A DNA stretch of 64,000 nucleotides from Falsirhodobacter sp051195255 (GTDB lineage Bacteria; Pseudomonadota; Alphaproteobacteria; Rhodobacterales; Rhodobacteraceae). This document shows positions 16,262 through 26,300 of the stretch, in pieces. The first letter of the stretch is position 1; every line of letters starts with the position of its first letter. The position numbers and the translations under genes are program-made. The stretch is taken from positions 1 through 64,000 of the forward strand of contig NZ_JBNJLK010000010.1 of NCBI RefSeq assembly GCF_051195255.1, given 5' to 3'. The notes under the pieces were generated by a model. The model worked only from the letters and a program-made list of their open reading frames with translations. It had not been told where the DNA came from and searched no databases.

Positions 16262-19200
16262 ATGTTCGCAAACCTGCCTGAACGCAACATGCTGACGGTC
16301 CGCGGACTGCTGCTGGCCGGCTGGCTGATCCTGATCGGATCGCTTCTGTGGGACCCGTTCTCGGCCGCGCTGACGGAGGCGACGAATGCGGGCAGCCCCT
16401 TCCGCGTCGGGCACGAGGCGGTGCCGGTGCAGGGCGTAAGCGTCACCTCGGACCCCTATCCGATGGGCGCGCGGATCTTCTGGACGATGATCGTGCCGAT
16501 CCTGCCCCTGTTCCTGATGGTCTTCGGGCACGAGGCGTGGCGCCGCATCTGCCCCTTGTCCTTCGCGTCCCAGATCCCCGGCTATCTGGGCCTGACCCGC
16601 GGCCGCGCGCGGCTTGATCGGCGCACGGGCACGCTGGACCGCGTGGTGGCGCTGGTGGAACGCGACAGCTGGCTGGCGCGCCACGCGTGGTACGTGCAGT
16701 TCGGCCTGCTGTTCGCCGGGATCACGGCGCGGCTTCTCCTCATCAACTCCGACCGCTATGCGCTGGCGGGGGCGCTGCTGGCGGTGATCGGGGCGGCCAT
16801 GCTGACGGGCGTGCTGTGGGGCGGCAAGACATGGTGCAACTATTTCTGCCCCGCCAACATCGTGCAGAAGATTTACACCGAACCGCGCGGCCTTCTGGAA
16901 AGCGCGCCGCACCTGACGCGCCCCGCCCTGCCCCAGTCCATGTGCCGCAAGCCGACGCCGCAGGGCGACCGCAGCGGCTGCGTGGGCTGCACGGTCAATT
17001 GCGGCGACATCGACCTCGAACGCTCCTACTGGCAGGGGATCGAAAATCCGCACCGTCGCAACACCTACTACATGTTCCTGGGGCTCATCATCGGGTTCTA
17101 CGGTTACTATTACGTGTATTCCGGAAGCTGGCGCTACTACTTCTCGGGCGTGTGGACGCATGAAGCGAACCTGCGCGACCGCATTCTGGGGCCGGGCGTC
17201 TACCTGTCCGGCGAGGCGCTGGCCATTCCGAAGCTGGTCGCCGCCCCCCTGACGCTGGCGCTGGCCTGTGCCACGACCTTGGCCCTGGGCCGGGGGCTGG
17301 AGGCCCTTTATCGCCGCTTCCGCCGCGGCCAGCGTGGTTACACCGAAGCCATCGTGATGAACCATTGCCTCAGCGTCAGTGCCTGGGCGTCGATCAACAC
17401 CTTCTATCTGTTTGGGGGGCGCCCCAACCTGTCGTTGCTGCCCACGGCGGGCGTGCGGGTGGTGGACCTTCTGATCATCGCGCTGACGACGCTGTGGCTG
17501 CGGCAGGTGCTGGCCCGCACCCCCGACCGATACGAACGCGAAAGCATGTCGTCGCGCCTTCTGGACCAGCTGCGCCGGATGCGGATCGACATCAGCCGCG
17601 TGCTGGGCGGGCGCAGCATCGACGACCTGAAGCCCGACGAGGTGTTCGTTCTGTCGAAGGTCCTTCCCGTCGTCTCGCACGAAGAACGGGTGTCGGCCTA
17701 TCGCAACGTGCTGGGACAGGCCGTCAGCGAAGGCGGCACGGCCAGCGCCGGCACCCTGAAGATGCTGGACGAACTACGGGTCCAGATGGACCTGACCGAG
17801 GAGGAGCACACCCGCATCGTCGAAGAGCTGGGCGTCACGCAGGCCTTCGAGGCCAGCCGCGCCCCCGTGACCGAGGAGGAGCGGCGCGAATCCTGGGACA
17901 CCTACCGCGACATGCTGGGCAACCTCGTCGCCTCGCGCGTGGCGTCGGGGCGGTCGATGGACGAAAACCTGGCCGATCCCGAATTCCAGCAGATGACCCG
18001 CATCCTGCGCGACAGCCTTCAGATCGACGAACGCGGCCACCTGTCGGCCTTGGCGCATCTGGCCGAACCCGATGGCGCCCTGGGGCGGATGCTGCAAGCC
18101 GCGCTGGACAAGCTGATCGCCGAACGGGGCTTCCAGTTCGCGCTGGCCACCGCCGACATCCGCGATCCCCTGGGTGCGGCGCTGGTCGAACTTCTGGCCG
18201 ACCGGCTGGGCCAGCGGGAAAGCGACCTGTGCGACAGCGCGCTGCGGCTTTTGCGCATCTTCGGAAACAGCCCCATCGCAGAGGAGCATGCCCGCGCCCT
18301 TCGCGCCGTGACCGGCAAAAGCATCCTTGCCCGGCTGGAGGCGCGCGGACCCGGCGACCAACCGTGGCACGCCGCGATGGAGCCGGAGATCCTGTCCATC
18401 CTGAAGGGTGCGGGGGCCGAGGGAACGCGCCCCGCCTCCCGCCAGGTGCTGCTGGCCGGTCTGGACGCCGCCGCCAACCTGGAACAACTGGCCGTGGACG
18501 ATGATCCGCTGACCGCGGCACTTGCCCTTGCCGCGCTTGCGCTGGTGGACCGCCCCGCCGCGCAGCAGGTGGCCGAGAACCTGCTGAACGCCACCACCCC
18601 CCCGCGCGACCCGCTGTTGCGCAGCGTCGTGGACCGGCTGGCCGACATTGCGCCCGACGCCGCCGGCGCGCCCGAACTGCGCCTGCGCCTGCGCCTTGAC
18701 ACGAAGACCGAGGATCTCGTCACCGCGGGCCGCACCCGCCTGTCCATCGGATCGAGCTTCGACAACGACATCGTGGTGCCCGAAGCCAGCGCCTATCACG
18801 CGGTTCTGCGGCTGGATGACGGAGCGATCCGCCTTCAGCGTCTGGACGTGGCCGACATCTTCGTGAACGGCCGCGCGGTGGAGGATGAGACTCCTCCCTT
18901 GGACAGCGGCGTGCGGATCGGGTTCGGCGCGGACGCCCCCATGATCGAACTGACATGGGAATCCGACGCCATGGGCGGCGACCGCATGGGGATCGAGCCT
19001 GTGATGCGGCTGGCCATGCTGGGGGGCAACGCCGCGCTGCGCCGCCTGCCGCTGGAAAGGCTCGCCGCTTTGGCCACGGCCTCAACCGTGCGGCGCCACG
19101 GGGCCCATGCGCGGATCCTGTCGCAGGGGCGGCCGTCGGCCTTCCTGATCCATTCCGGCAGCATCCGCCTGTTCGACCCAACGGCGATGCGGTTCGATCC

Positions 19201-19411
19201 GGCGGTCTTCGGGCAGGGCGACATCGTGCCCGCGGCCCTTGCCACCCCCGACGCCCCCCTTCTGCCCGAAGTGTCGGGCGGGTTCGCCATCCTCGTGCAT
19301 CTGCCGCAGGCGGCCGAGGTGGACGCCGCCGCGCCGCCCCCGCCGCGCGCGGTTCCGGCCGGCCCCCGTTCCGCCGCCGAACGGCTGGAACCCGCCTTCG
19401 ACACCTTGTGA
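16262..19411 (+). CDS. Membrane Fe-S protein fused to FHA and cNMP-like domains
   Basis: About 1049 residues. The N-terminal ~420 residues contain about seven membrane helices and a NosR/NapH-like cysteine pattern: C97, then C192 and C196 in TWCNYFCPANIVQKIY, then C228, C240, C243 and C247 in GCVGCTVNCGDID. These could hold one or two 4Fe-4S clusters. Residues ~430-810 are charged, soluble and helical, resembling repeats. An FHA domain follows at ~815-900 (RLSIGSSFDNDIVVPEASAY), the phosphothreonine-binding fold used in T6SS control. The last ~120 residues resemble a cyclic-nucleotide-binding-type jelly roll (ARILSQGRPSAFLIHSGSIR). The combination would join electron transfer at the membrane to phospho-signalling. 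Substrate and partners are unknown; the reductase encoded 27 bases downstream is the obvious electron donor. Confidence 0.8.
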   Translation: MFANLPERNMLTVRGLLLAGWLILIGSLLWDPFSAALTEATNAGSPFRVGHEAVPVQGVSVTSDPYPMGARIFWTMIVPILPLFLMVFGHEAWRRICPLSFASQIPGYLGLTRGRARLDRRTGTLDRVVALVERDSWLARHAWYVQFGLLFAGITARLLLINSDRYALAGALLAVIGAAMLTGVLWGGKTWCNYFCPANIVQKIYTEPRGLLESAPHLTRPALPQSMCRKPTPQGDRSGCVGCTVNCGDIDLERSYWQGIENPHRRNTYYMFLGLIIGFYGYYYVYSGSWRYYFSGVWTHEANLRDRILGPGVYLSGEALAIPKLVAAPLTLALACATTLALGRGLEALYRRFRRGQRGYTEAIVMNHCLSVSAWASINTFYLFGGRPNLSLLPTAGVRVVDLLIIALTTLWLRQVLARTPDRYERESMSSRLLDQLRRMRIDISRVLGGRSIDDLKPDEVFVLSKVLPVVSHEERVSAYRNVLGQAVSEGGTASAGTLKMLDELRVQMDLTEEEHTRIVEELGVTQAFEASRAPVTEEERRESWDTYRDMLGNLVASRVASGRSMDENLADPEFQQMTRILRDSLQIDERGHLSALAHLAEPDGALGRMLQAALDKLIAERGFQFALATADIRDPLGAALVELLADRLGQRESDLCDSALRLLRIFGNSPIAEEHARALRAVTGKSILARLEARGPGDQPWHAAMEPEILSILKGAGAEGTRPASRQVLLAGLDAAANLEQLAVDDDPLTAALALAALALVDRPAAQQVAENLLNATTPPRDPLLRSVVDRLADIAPDAAGAPELRLRLRLDTKTEDLVTAGRTRLSIGSSFDNDIVVPEASAYHAVLRLDDGAIRLQRLDVADIFVNGRAVEDETPPLDSGVRIGFGADAPMIELTWESDAMGGDRMGIEPVMRLAMLGGNAALRRLPLERLAALATASTVRRHGAHARILSQGRPSAFLIHSGSIRLFDPTAMRFDPAVFGQGDIVPAALATPDAPLLPEVSGGFAILVHLPQAAEVDAAAPPPPRAVPAGPRSAAERLEPAFDTL

Positions 19412-19438
19412 CCGCCCAATCCCGCCAATGGAGTTCCC

Positions 19439-21076
19439 ATGAACATGCCTTTCCCACACCCCACGACCGAAAGCGCGTCGCAGGCCCTGGCTGACCTGCT
19501 GTTCTCGGTCTTCGTGTATGTCGCCGATGTGGACCGTGACGTGTCGCCGCAGGACGTGCGGCGTTTCCAGTCCCTTCTGAAGGACCGCCGCTGGTCCGAC
19601 AGCGAGGATCTGACCGAGGCCGCCGCCGAGCTGGCCCGCGACTATTCCCGCCGCTGGACCGCCTATGCCGAAGGCCAGAACGAACGCGACATCGACGCCC
19701 TTGCCCATGCGCTGGCCGAGGCGGAGCAGGACCTTGGCCCTGAACGGATGGGGGCGCTGCGCCGGTCGCTCGCGGTCTTCCTGCAACGGCTGGAACGCGG
19801 CACCGGCCTGACGGGGGCCGAGCCTGAAACCCGCGCCCGCGCCCGCGAGGAGTTGCGCGCCCTCATCGAAGGGGACGATCCGGAGGCGCCGCCCGTCCGC
19901 GCTCCCCTTCCCGCCGCACGGCCCGCACCCCCGCCCGCGCCCGTTGCCCCCTCGGCCTGGCCCGCCGCCGCCCTGACGCTGGGCGAGGCCGGATGGGCCG
20001 GCGGCCGGACCCGCGTGCGCTGCATCGCGATCACGCCCGAAACCCATGACGCCAAGACCTACACCTTCGTGTCCGAACCCCGCACCCTGTTCCAGTTCAA
20101 GCCGGGCCAGTTCGTCACGCTGGAACTGCCGGTGGAGGGGCGCCTGCTGCGGCGCAGCTACACGATCTCCTCCTCCCCCTCGCGGCCCTACACCCTCTCC
20201 ATCACGGTGAAGCGGGTGCCGAAGGGCTGGATCTCCAACTGGCTGTACGACAACATGGTCGAAGGGTTCGAGTTCGACATCCTGGGTCCCGCCGGCCATT
20301 TCACCTGTGTGGACCATCCCGCGCAGAAGCTGCTGTTCCTGTCGGGCGGCAGCGGGGTCACGCCCGTGATGTCGATGCTGCGCTGGATCGTCGACACGGG
20401 GACCGAGGCGGATGTCGTCTTCATCAACAACGTCCGCACCCCGCAGGACGTGATCTTCCATCAGGAGCTGCTGCATCTGGCCAGCCGCAGCGCCGCCACC
20501 GTGCGGATGGCTGTCGTGCCCGCCGCCGTCCCGCCCGGCCAGATCTGGAACGGCATGACCGGCCGGTTCGGGCCGGAGCTGCTGCGCTCCCTCGCCCCCG
20601 ACTTCGCGGAGCGGGAGGTGTTCACCTGCGGGCCCGCCGGCTACATGGCCGCCGTGAAGCAGACCCTGGCCGAGATGGGCCATCCGGCCGAGCGGTATCA
20701 CGAGGAAAGCTTCGGCGGCGCCGTGCCCGCCCCCGCGCCGACACCCGCGCCGCCGCAGCCGCGCATCACGGCGGCGCCCGCCCCCGTGGCGCTGCCGCCC
20801 GCCGTTCCGGACGCACCGGCGGCTACCGTCACGCTGGAAGGCGGCGACAGTTTCGCCGTCCGCAGCGGCCAGACGATCCTTGAAGCGGCCGAAACCGCCG
20901 GCATCCGGCTGGAGCATTCCTGCCGGTCTGGGATCTGCGGGGCCTGCCGGATGCGCTGCACCAGGGGAAAGGCCAACATGCCCGAACAGGGCCTGCTGGG
21001 CAGCGACGAGATTGCGGAAGGCTACGTCCTCACCTGCATCGGGACCGCGACGGGCCACCTGACGCTGGACCAGTAA
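19439..21076 (+). CDS. TerB-like / FAD-NAD reductase / 2Fe-2S ferredoxin fusion
   Basis: About 545 residues. Residues ~10-110 are helical and resemble a TerB-like domain (ALADLLFSVFVYVADVDRDV). After a Pro/Ala linker comes a ferredoxin-NADP-reductase-type module at ~195-430 with the flavin motif RRSYTISSSP and the nucleotide-binding segment LSGGSGVTPVMSML. A second Pro/Ala linker precedes a plant-type 2Fe-2S ferredoxin with ligands C495, C500, C503 (CRSGICGAC) and C533. The reductase-ferredoxin part resembles the HCP/NADH reductase class. It would pass electrons from NAD(P)H through FAD to the 2Fe-2S centre, probably to the Fe-S membrane protein encoded upstream (27-base gap, same strand). 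Confidence 0.85.
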   Translation: MNMPFPHPTTESASQALADLLFSVFVYVADVDRDVSPQDVRRFQSLLKDRRWSDSEDLTEAAAELARDYSRRWTAYAEGQNERDIDALAHALAEAEQDLGPERMGALRRSLAVFLQRLERGTGLTGAEPETRARAREELRALIEGDDPEAPPVRAPLPAARPAPPPAPVAPSAWPAAALTLGEAGWAGGRTRVRCIAITPETHDAKTYTFVSEPRTLFQFKPGQFVTLELPVEGRLLRRSYTISSSPSRPYTLSITVKRVPKGWISNWLYDNMVEGFEFDILGPAGHFTCVDHPAQKLLFLSGGSGVTPVMSMLRWIVDTGTEADVVFINNVRTPQDVIFHQELLHLASRSAATVRMAVVPAAVPPGQIWNGMTGRFGPELLRSLAPDFAEREVFTCGPAGYMAAVKQTLAEMGHPAERYHEESFGGAVPAPAPTPAPPQPRITAAPAPVALPPAVPDAPAATVTLEGGDSFAVRSGQTILEAAETAGIRLEHSCRSGICGACRMRCTRGKANMPEQGLLGSDEIAEGYVLTCIGTATGHLTLDQ

Positions 21077-21080
21077 GGCA

Positions 21081-21115
21081 GGCTGCCCGCGCGGCCGGGC
21101 GCCGCGCGGGCAGCC
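21081..21115. terminator. Perfect 14-bp GC hairpin between convergent genes
   Basis: GGCTGCCCGCGCGG (21081-21094) pairs perfectly with its complement at 21102-21115 around a 7-base loop. It fills the 42-base gap between the rightward reductase and the leftward gene at 21119. The symmetry suits a bidirectional terminator, although there is no clear T-run on either side. Confidence 0.55.
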
Positions 21116-21118
21116 GTC

Positions 21119-22588
21119 TCAGGCCGCCTGCATCCGCGGTGCCGCGATCCCGCGCAAGGCCTGCGCGTAAAGGCGGCGGATGTCGGTCGGGGCGTGATCG
21201 GCCGCGCAGGTGTCGGTGCCCGCAAAGGCGTTTCCGACATGACCCGCCAGACCGGCGACCTCCCGGGCCAGCGCCTCGGCATCGCCGCGCTTCACCAGCT
21301 CCTGCGCCGCATCGAGGAAGGCGTTGGTCCGTTCCGTCAGCCCGTCCGCAAGATCGTCGAAGAACGCCGCATCCTTCGCGGTCATCGCGGACCCTTCGGC
21401 CTGAAGCCCCGTTTCATGGGCGGCGCGGCACGCCTCGATCTGCGTCAGCGCGGTGAACAGCGCGCCTTGCACCTCCCCCAGTGCCAGTTCGGCGGCGGGA
21501 ATGTCGCGAAGGCCCTTCGGCCCCTTCACGCCAAAGGTCTGCTCCAGCCGGTCCGCGTCGCCCATCACCGGCAGCAGCACCTTGGACAAGCGTTCCAGCG
21601 CCGTGAACCTTGCCGCGGCGGGATCGGTGCTCTTGTACAGCCCGTCCACCCGCACCTCCACCAGCTTGCGCGACACGTTCACGCTGCGCCCCGCCTGCGC
21701 CAGCACGTGGGAGCCGAGGTCGATGAAATGATTGGCGACCTCCGCCTCCCCCACAGGGTGCGAGGGTTCATAAAGGTCCAGCACATCGGAAATGTCGTCC
21801 CGCCCGAACCAGCCCAGAACGCCCGCGCGGGAGGCTTCCATCAGCATCCGGCTGGGCGCCGTTTCCAGAAGGGCCGGACGCAACTCTTCGGGCAGGTCGG
21901 CGAGGCGCGCCGCCAGCCGTTCCTCCATCTTGCTGGCCATCTCGGCGGTGTCCGGCATCTTCTCCTTCGCGACGCGGGCCAGAGCGGCTTGCAGGACCGT
22001 GGCGGCCTTGGTGGTGCTGTCCTTTACCGCCTTTGCATGTTCCTCGCTCAGCCGGGGTGCGGTGGGCTCGGAGGCCTCCTCGGGGGTGGCCGGCGGGGCG
22101 TCTTCGGCGGCGGGCGGGGCGATGTCGTCTTCGGCGGCTTCGTCCTCTTCCTCGCCGGTGTCGGCCAGCAGGGTCAGGGCGTCGTCATCCTCCGCCTCCA
22201 GCGCGGCGATGCGATCGGCGCTCAGCTCCTCCCCTTCTCGGATCTGCGGGGCGCCGGCCTTGAAGTCTTTGAAATACCCAAGAAGCGCCTTGCGGGCGTT
22301 GGCATAGGATCCCTTCTGCATGGACAGCCACAGGGCCCCGTCCTCGAACCACACGAACCCGGCGGTCTGGTCCTTCAACTGGTCGGCCTTGGGTGTGGTG
22401 ATGCCATAGTTGCGCAGATCCGACTGCGCCTTGGCAGGCTTCAGCGCGCAGACGGCCGAGAATTTGCCCCCTTCCACCGTGCCGGTGGCGAAGGCGGACA
22501 TCCAGCCGGGCTTCGTCTTGCGGATCTTCGCGGTCTTCTTCATCCGGGACAGCATGTTTTTCGCGATGGCGGGGGTGTGCTTGGGCAT
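21119..22588 (-). CDS. Unknown T6SS-locus protein, 489 residues
   Basis: Not recognised. The start is supported by an AAGGA ribosome-binding site. The N-terminal ~115 residues are basic and contain a compact block (GYFKDFKAG, AGFVWFEDGALWLSMQKGSY) that looks like a small beta-rich domain. Residues ~120-185 are a very acidic Glu/Ala/Pro linker. The remaining ~300 residues are predicted helical by eye, without cysteine-rich or transmembrane segments, so the protein is probably cytoplasmic or secreted through the T6SS itself. It lies downstream of tagF at the end of the leftward tssK-L-M block. It could be an effector, an adaptor or a regulatory subunit; the sequence does not decide. Confidence 0.7.
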   Translation of the reverse strand: MPKHTPAIAKNMLSRMKKTAKIRKTKPGWMSAFATGTVEGGKFSAVCALKPAKAQSDLRNYGITTPKADQLKDQTAGFVWFEDGALWLSMQKGSYANARKALLGYFKDFKAGAPQIREGEELSADRIAALEAEDDDALTLLADTGEEEDEAAEDDIAPPAAEDAPPATPEEASEPTAPRLSEEHAKAVKDSTTKAATVLQAALARVAKEKMPDTAEMASKMEERLAARLADLPEELRPALLETAPSRMLMEASRAGVLGWFGRDDISDVLDLYEPSHPVGEAEVANHFIDLGSHVLAQAGRSVNVSRKLVEVRVDGLYKSTDPAAARFTALERLSKVLLPVMGDADRLEQTFGVKGPKGLRDIPAAELALGEVQGALFTALTQIEACRAAHETGLQAEGSAMTAKDAAFFDDLADGLTERTNAFLDAAQELVKRGDAEALAREVAGLAGHVGNAFAGTDTCAADHAPTDIRRLYAQALRGIAAPRMQAA

Positions 22589-22627
22589 CGGGTGGTCCTT
22601 TCGATCAAGGTTGAAGGTGAGGAGGCG

Positions 22628-23362
22628 TCACGCGTCTCGATCCCAGCCCCCGGCGGGGGCCGGTTCGGCGCCGGTCGGCCAGCCATGGCTACGCCACTGG
22701 CCGTCCATCAGCGCGGGAAACAGGCGTTCGGGCAAAAGGGCGGGCATGACGGCCAGAAGGGGCGGGATGCGTCCCGATCCGGCCGTCCAGAACAGGCAAA
22801 GCCGCGCCGCCTGATCGCCGCACAGGCGCTGCGCCGTCGCGGCGGCGGCCGAGGCCATGGGCAAGGGCACGGCCAGACCCGCCAGATCGGCGGGACCCGC
22901 CGAAACGGCCGGAAGATCGGCGGCGTGCCAGCGGGGAAGAACCCGGCGGTCCAGTTCCTGCGGGTCAAAGGCAGGGTCCAGCGCATCAAGGCCAAGCGCC
23001 TCCACCGCCGCGAACCAACGGGCGGACCCGGCCATCAGGGGCAGCGGGTCGGGGGGGTGCGGAAGCTCCACCCCCAGCAGCAGGGGATAGGGGCGTCCGA
23101 CGGCGTCCGTTCCGCACAGCATCACGCCGATCAGGCCGGGCGCGCCGGGCGCCAGTTCCGCCGGCAGCCAGATCCGCCAGATCGGCACGGACAGCCGCTC
23201 CCTCCATCCCCCACCGTAGATGCGGCGGACCGCGGCCAGCCCGTCCTCCACCCAGTCGTCCCAGGCGCGGCGCAAGGTCGGGGACAGGCCGCGATGAAGG
23301 AAGTCGGCCCGGCCGGGGATCTTGCCGAACACGCAAAGGCGACCTTCGGGAAGCGCGGCCAT
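22628..23362 (-). CDS. tagF: T6SS-associated protein TagF (ImpM family)
   Basis: About 244 residues starting MAALPEGRLCVFGKIPGRAD, whose ATG overlaps the tssM stop (ATGA). Family signatures are VFGKIPGRADFLHRGLSP, WRIWLPAELAPGAPGLIGVM and DAVGRPYPLLLGV. TagF/ImpM proteins act after translation as repressors of T6SS assembly, usually with FHA proteins and often with a kinase/phosphatase pair. The presence of tagF together with two FHA-containing genes in this locus points to phospho-dependent or FHA-dependent control; the kinase PpkA and phosphatase PppA are not visible here. Confidence 0.9.
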   Translation of the reverse strand: MAALPEGRLCVFGKIPGRADFLHRGLSPTLRRAWDDWVEDGLAAVRRIYGGGWRERLSVPIWRIWLPAELAPGAPGLIGVMLCGTDAVGRPYPLLLGVELPHPPDPLPLMAGSARWFAAVEALGLDALDPAFDPQELDRRVLPRWHAADLPAVSAGPADLAGLAVPLPMASAAAATAQRLCGDQAARLCLFWTAGSGRIPPLLAVMPALLPERLFPALMDGQWRSHGWPTGAEPAPAGGWDRDA

Positions 23363-26300
23363 CAGAACGACTCGGGGCAGCGGAAGCCGGACAAAAGGCG
23401 CCGGTCCAGCGGGTTCAGGATCGTGTCGGACTGGATCACCAGGTTCACCGTGCGGTCGGCGATGGCGAACCGCGCCTGCAACGCCCCGTCGCGCGGATTG
23501 GTGCGGCGGTTGGCGCGGTCGATCAGGCGATAGATCGCCCAGTCGCCCTGCGCGGCGATCCCCGGTTCGCGGTTGTTCATGAACTGCGGAAAGCTGACGG
23601 AGGTCTGCCCCCCGCCGCTGGCCCCCGGCCATTGCATCCGGACCGACCGCGTGGCCGCCGCATCCAGTTCGGCGTTCTGCCCGTTCAGCATCACGCGCAC
23701 GGTGGAGCGGGCGGGCGTCACCTCCGTCAGGGTGACCTGGACCCCGAAGGAGGGGCGCTGCCCGTTACCCGCGAACATGACGGACCGGATGCGGGCGGCT
23801 TGCTCCATCTCGGCCAGGGCCTTGGGATCAAGGTCCGCGATGCCGTCGACGTCGCGCCACGTCCAGCCCGTTCCCGTCCGGTCCACGATGTTGTCGAGGT
23901 TCGTTTTCGTGAATTGTTCCAGCGCGCCGTCCGGGCCGAACAGCTCCCCGAACCTTGCAAGGTCGGCCTCGCGCCGCGCGCCGCCGGCGAAGGGGTAGCG
24001 GCCTTCGGTCACCTGACGGCACAGGGCGGCCGGCCCTTCCTGCCAGCGGCGGTTCAGCATCTCGTGCGCCGATTGCGCCGACTGGTTGACCGAGGTGGTG
24101 CTGATGTCCGAAATCCAGCTTTGCACCGGTTCGGGTAGGCGTTCGGCGCTGACGGTGACCTGGCGCAGCACCAGCATCGCCTCGGCGGTGTCGTCCAGCG
24201 GGCCGTTCAGGTTGCTGGCGCTGACATCACGCAACTGGCGATACAGAAGCTGAAGATCCGCGATCACCTGATCCACCGGCGGCACCGCGTTCTGCTGGCT
24301 GTTGCCCGGCACCTCGATCAGGGCGCGGATGTCGTGGAAATGTTCGCGCGCGAAGTCGGCGGCGCGGTCGCGCGCGTCCAGTGCCATGGGATGGCCCGCG
24401 ACCGGATCCTCCTGCCCCTCGGCCAGCGGCGGGGCGCGGTCGAAGGCCGTCTGCGCCACGACCGACGCCAGGAGGAGCCGCATGGGCGAGGTGGAGGCCG
24501 ACAGCGCGTTCATCACCCGCAACGCGTCGCCCAGCGTCCGAAGCGGGCGCAGGGTGATGGCGGCCAGCGTCTCGTCCCAGGCCAATGACGCTTCGCGCAG
24601 GTAAAGGCCCGTCGCGTCGGCGGCCAGACGCGCGGCCATCTGCGGCGCGGGGGTGTCTGGCTGATCCTCCAGCACCCAAAGATCGCGCGCCTCGGCCTGC
24701 GCCACGGGGTCCAGGCGGGGCAGGAAGACGGTGTGGAAGCCGGCGGCGGTGAAGATGCCGGGTACGCGGGTGCCCTCGATCTCTCCGCGCCGGTCGCTGA
24801 ACACAAGCCCGGCGTCCGGTCCCGCATTGTCGATCAGGCGCCACGGGGGCAGATCCTGCGCTTCGGCGGATTGCAGGATGTCCTGAAGCACCCGCGCCGC
24901 CGCCGAGCGTTCGGTCAGTGCCGCGCGCGCCCCTTCCACCTGCGCGTCGTCCAGCGCGAAGGGCGCAAAGGGCGTGACGACCAGCGTCGCCACATGGCGG
25001 GCCAAGGCGTCGCGCAGGGGGGCGTTCTCATCCCCCGGCAGGGTGGCCAGCGCTTCCTGATGGCTCCATTCCGTGATGACCTCGGGCTGCAGGGGGCCGC
25101 GGCCGCCCAGCATCAGGTAAACCTTCAGGTCGTGATAGAGCGCGGGGGCATCGTCTGAATCCCGCGCCAGCGCCTGTTCCGCCGCGAGCACGAGACGGGG
25201 AAGAAGAAGGCGCTGAAGGGCGTGGTCGTAGGCGCCCGTCGCCGCGCCCGCCAAACGGTCGGCGCGGTCATAGACGGGCTGGCCCCAGCGGTCGGCCATG
25301 GCCTGCGCCCGGGCGGCGTCCAGCTGGTCCAGAAGCGGCACGATGTCGGGAAGGGCCGGTTCCGACACCTCGGCCGGGGCCAGGGCCGTCGCCTTGGCGG
25401 ACACGGCCTGGAAGGTGCGCGACAGTTCCGTCGCGGTGGCGGTGTTGCGCAGATACCCCCACAGGATGGCCGAGCCGAGGCCCAAGGCCACCACCGCCAC
25501 CACGGCGTGGCCGAAAGCCAGCCCCTTGCGGCGGCGGCGCAGGCGGGCCGGATCGATCCCGACCAGCCCCGCCTCGTGGAACACCACCTCTCCGAACAGG
25601 CGGTGAAGGAAGAAGCTTTGCGTCGCGGCCTCCGCGCCCACGGGTGCCAGCGCGGCCTGCGTGCCGCTGACAAGGTAGACGCCGCGCAGCAGGGCCGGAT
25701 CGGCGTAGCTGTCGGGCACGAACGCCTCGTTCATGAAGTCGGTCAGCACGTCGCGCAGGCTGGCGACGCGCTGCGGGAAGCCGAAGATCGTCCCCCGGCT
25801 GCGGCCGTCCGTTTCCTGGTGCAGCCGGTCCACCAGCTGGCCGTCCACCCGGTCCACCAGCGCGTCGAACTCGGTCGCGAAGGCGTCGCAGGGGTTGGAC
25901 AGGCGTCCATCCTCCCCCGGCTTTGGCAGATCGAAGGTCACGCCCCAGACGGCGTCCCGCCCTTCACGGCCCAAAGGCGCGAAGAACTCCACGAAACCAT
26001 CCACCAGATCCAGCTTGGAGATCACGACATAGACGGGAATGCGGGTGCCCAGTTCGTCGTAAAGTTCGGCGATGCGTTCGCGGATCCGGGTGGCGTGGTC
26101 GCGGCGCACGCCGGCCGCCCCCGTCAGCAGGTCCACCCCGATCACCACGAGGATGCCGTTGATCGGTTCCCGCCGCCGGTGCTTGCGCAGCAGCCGCAGG
26201 AAGCCCAGCCACGCGCCGCGTTCCGGCCCGCCCGGATCGTCCTGAAGGGCATAGCGGCCCGCCGTGTCGATCAGCACCGCCTTGTCGGTGAACCACCAGT

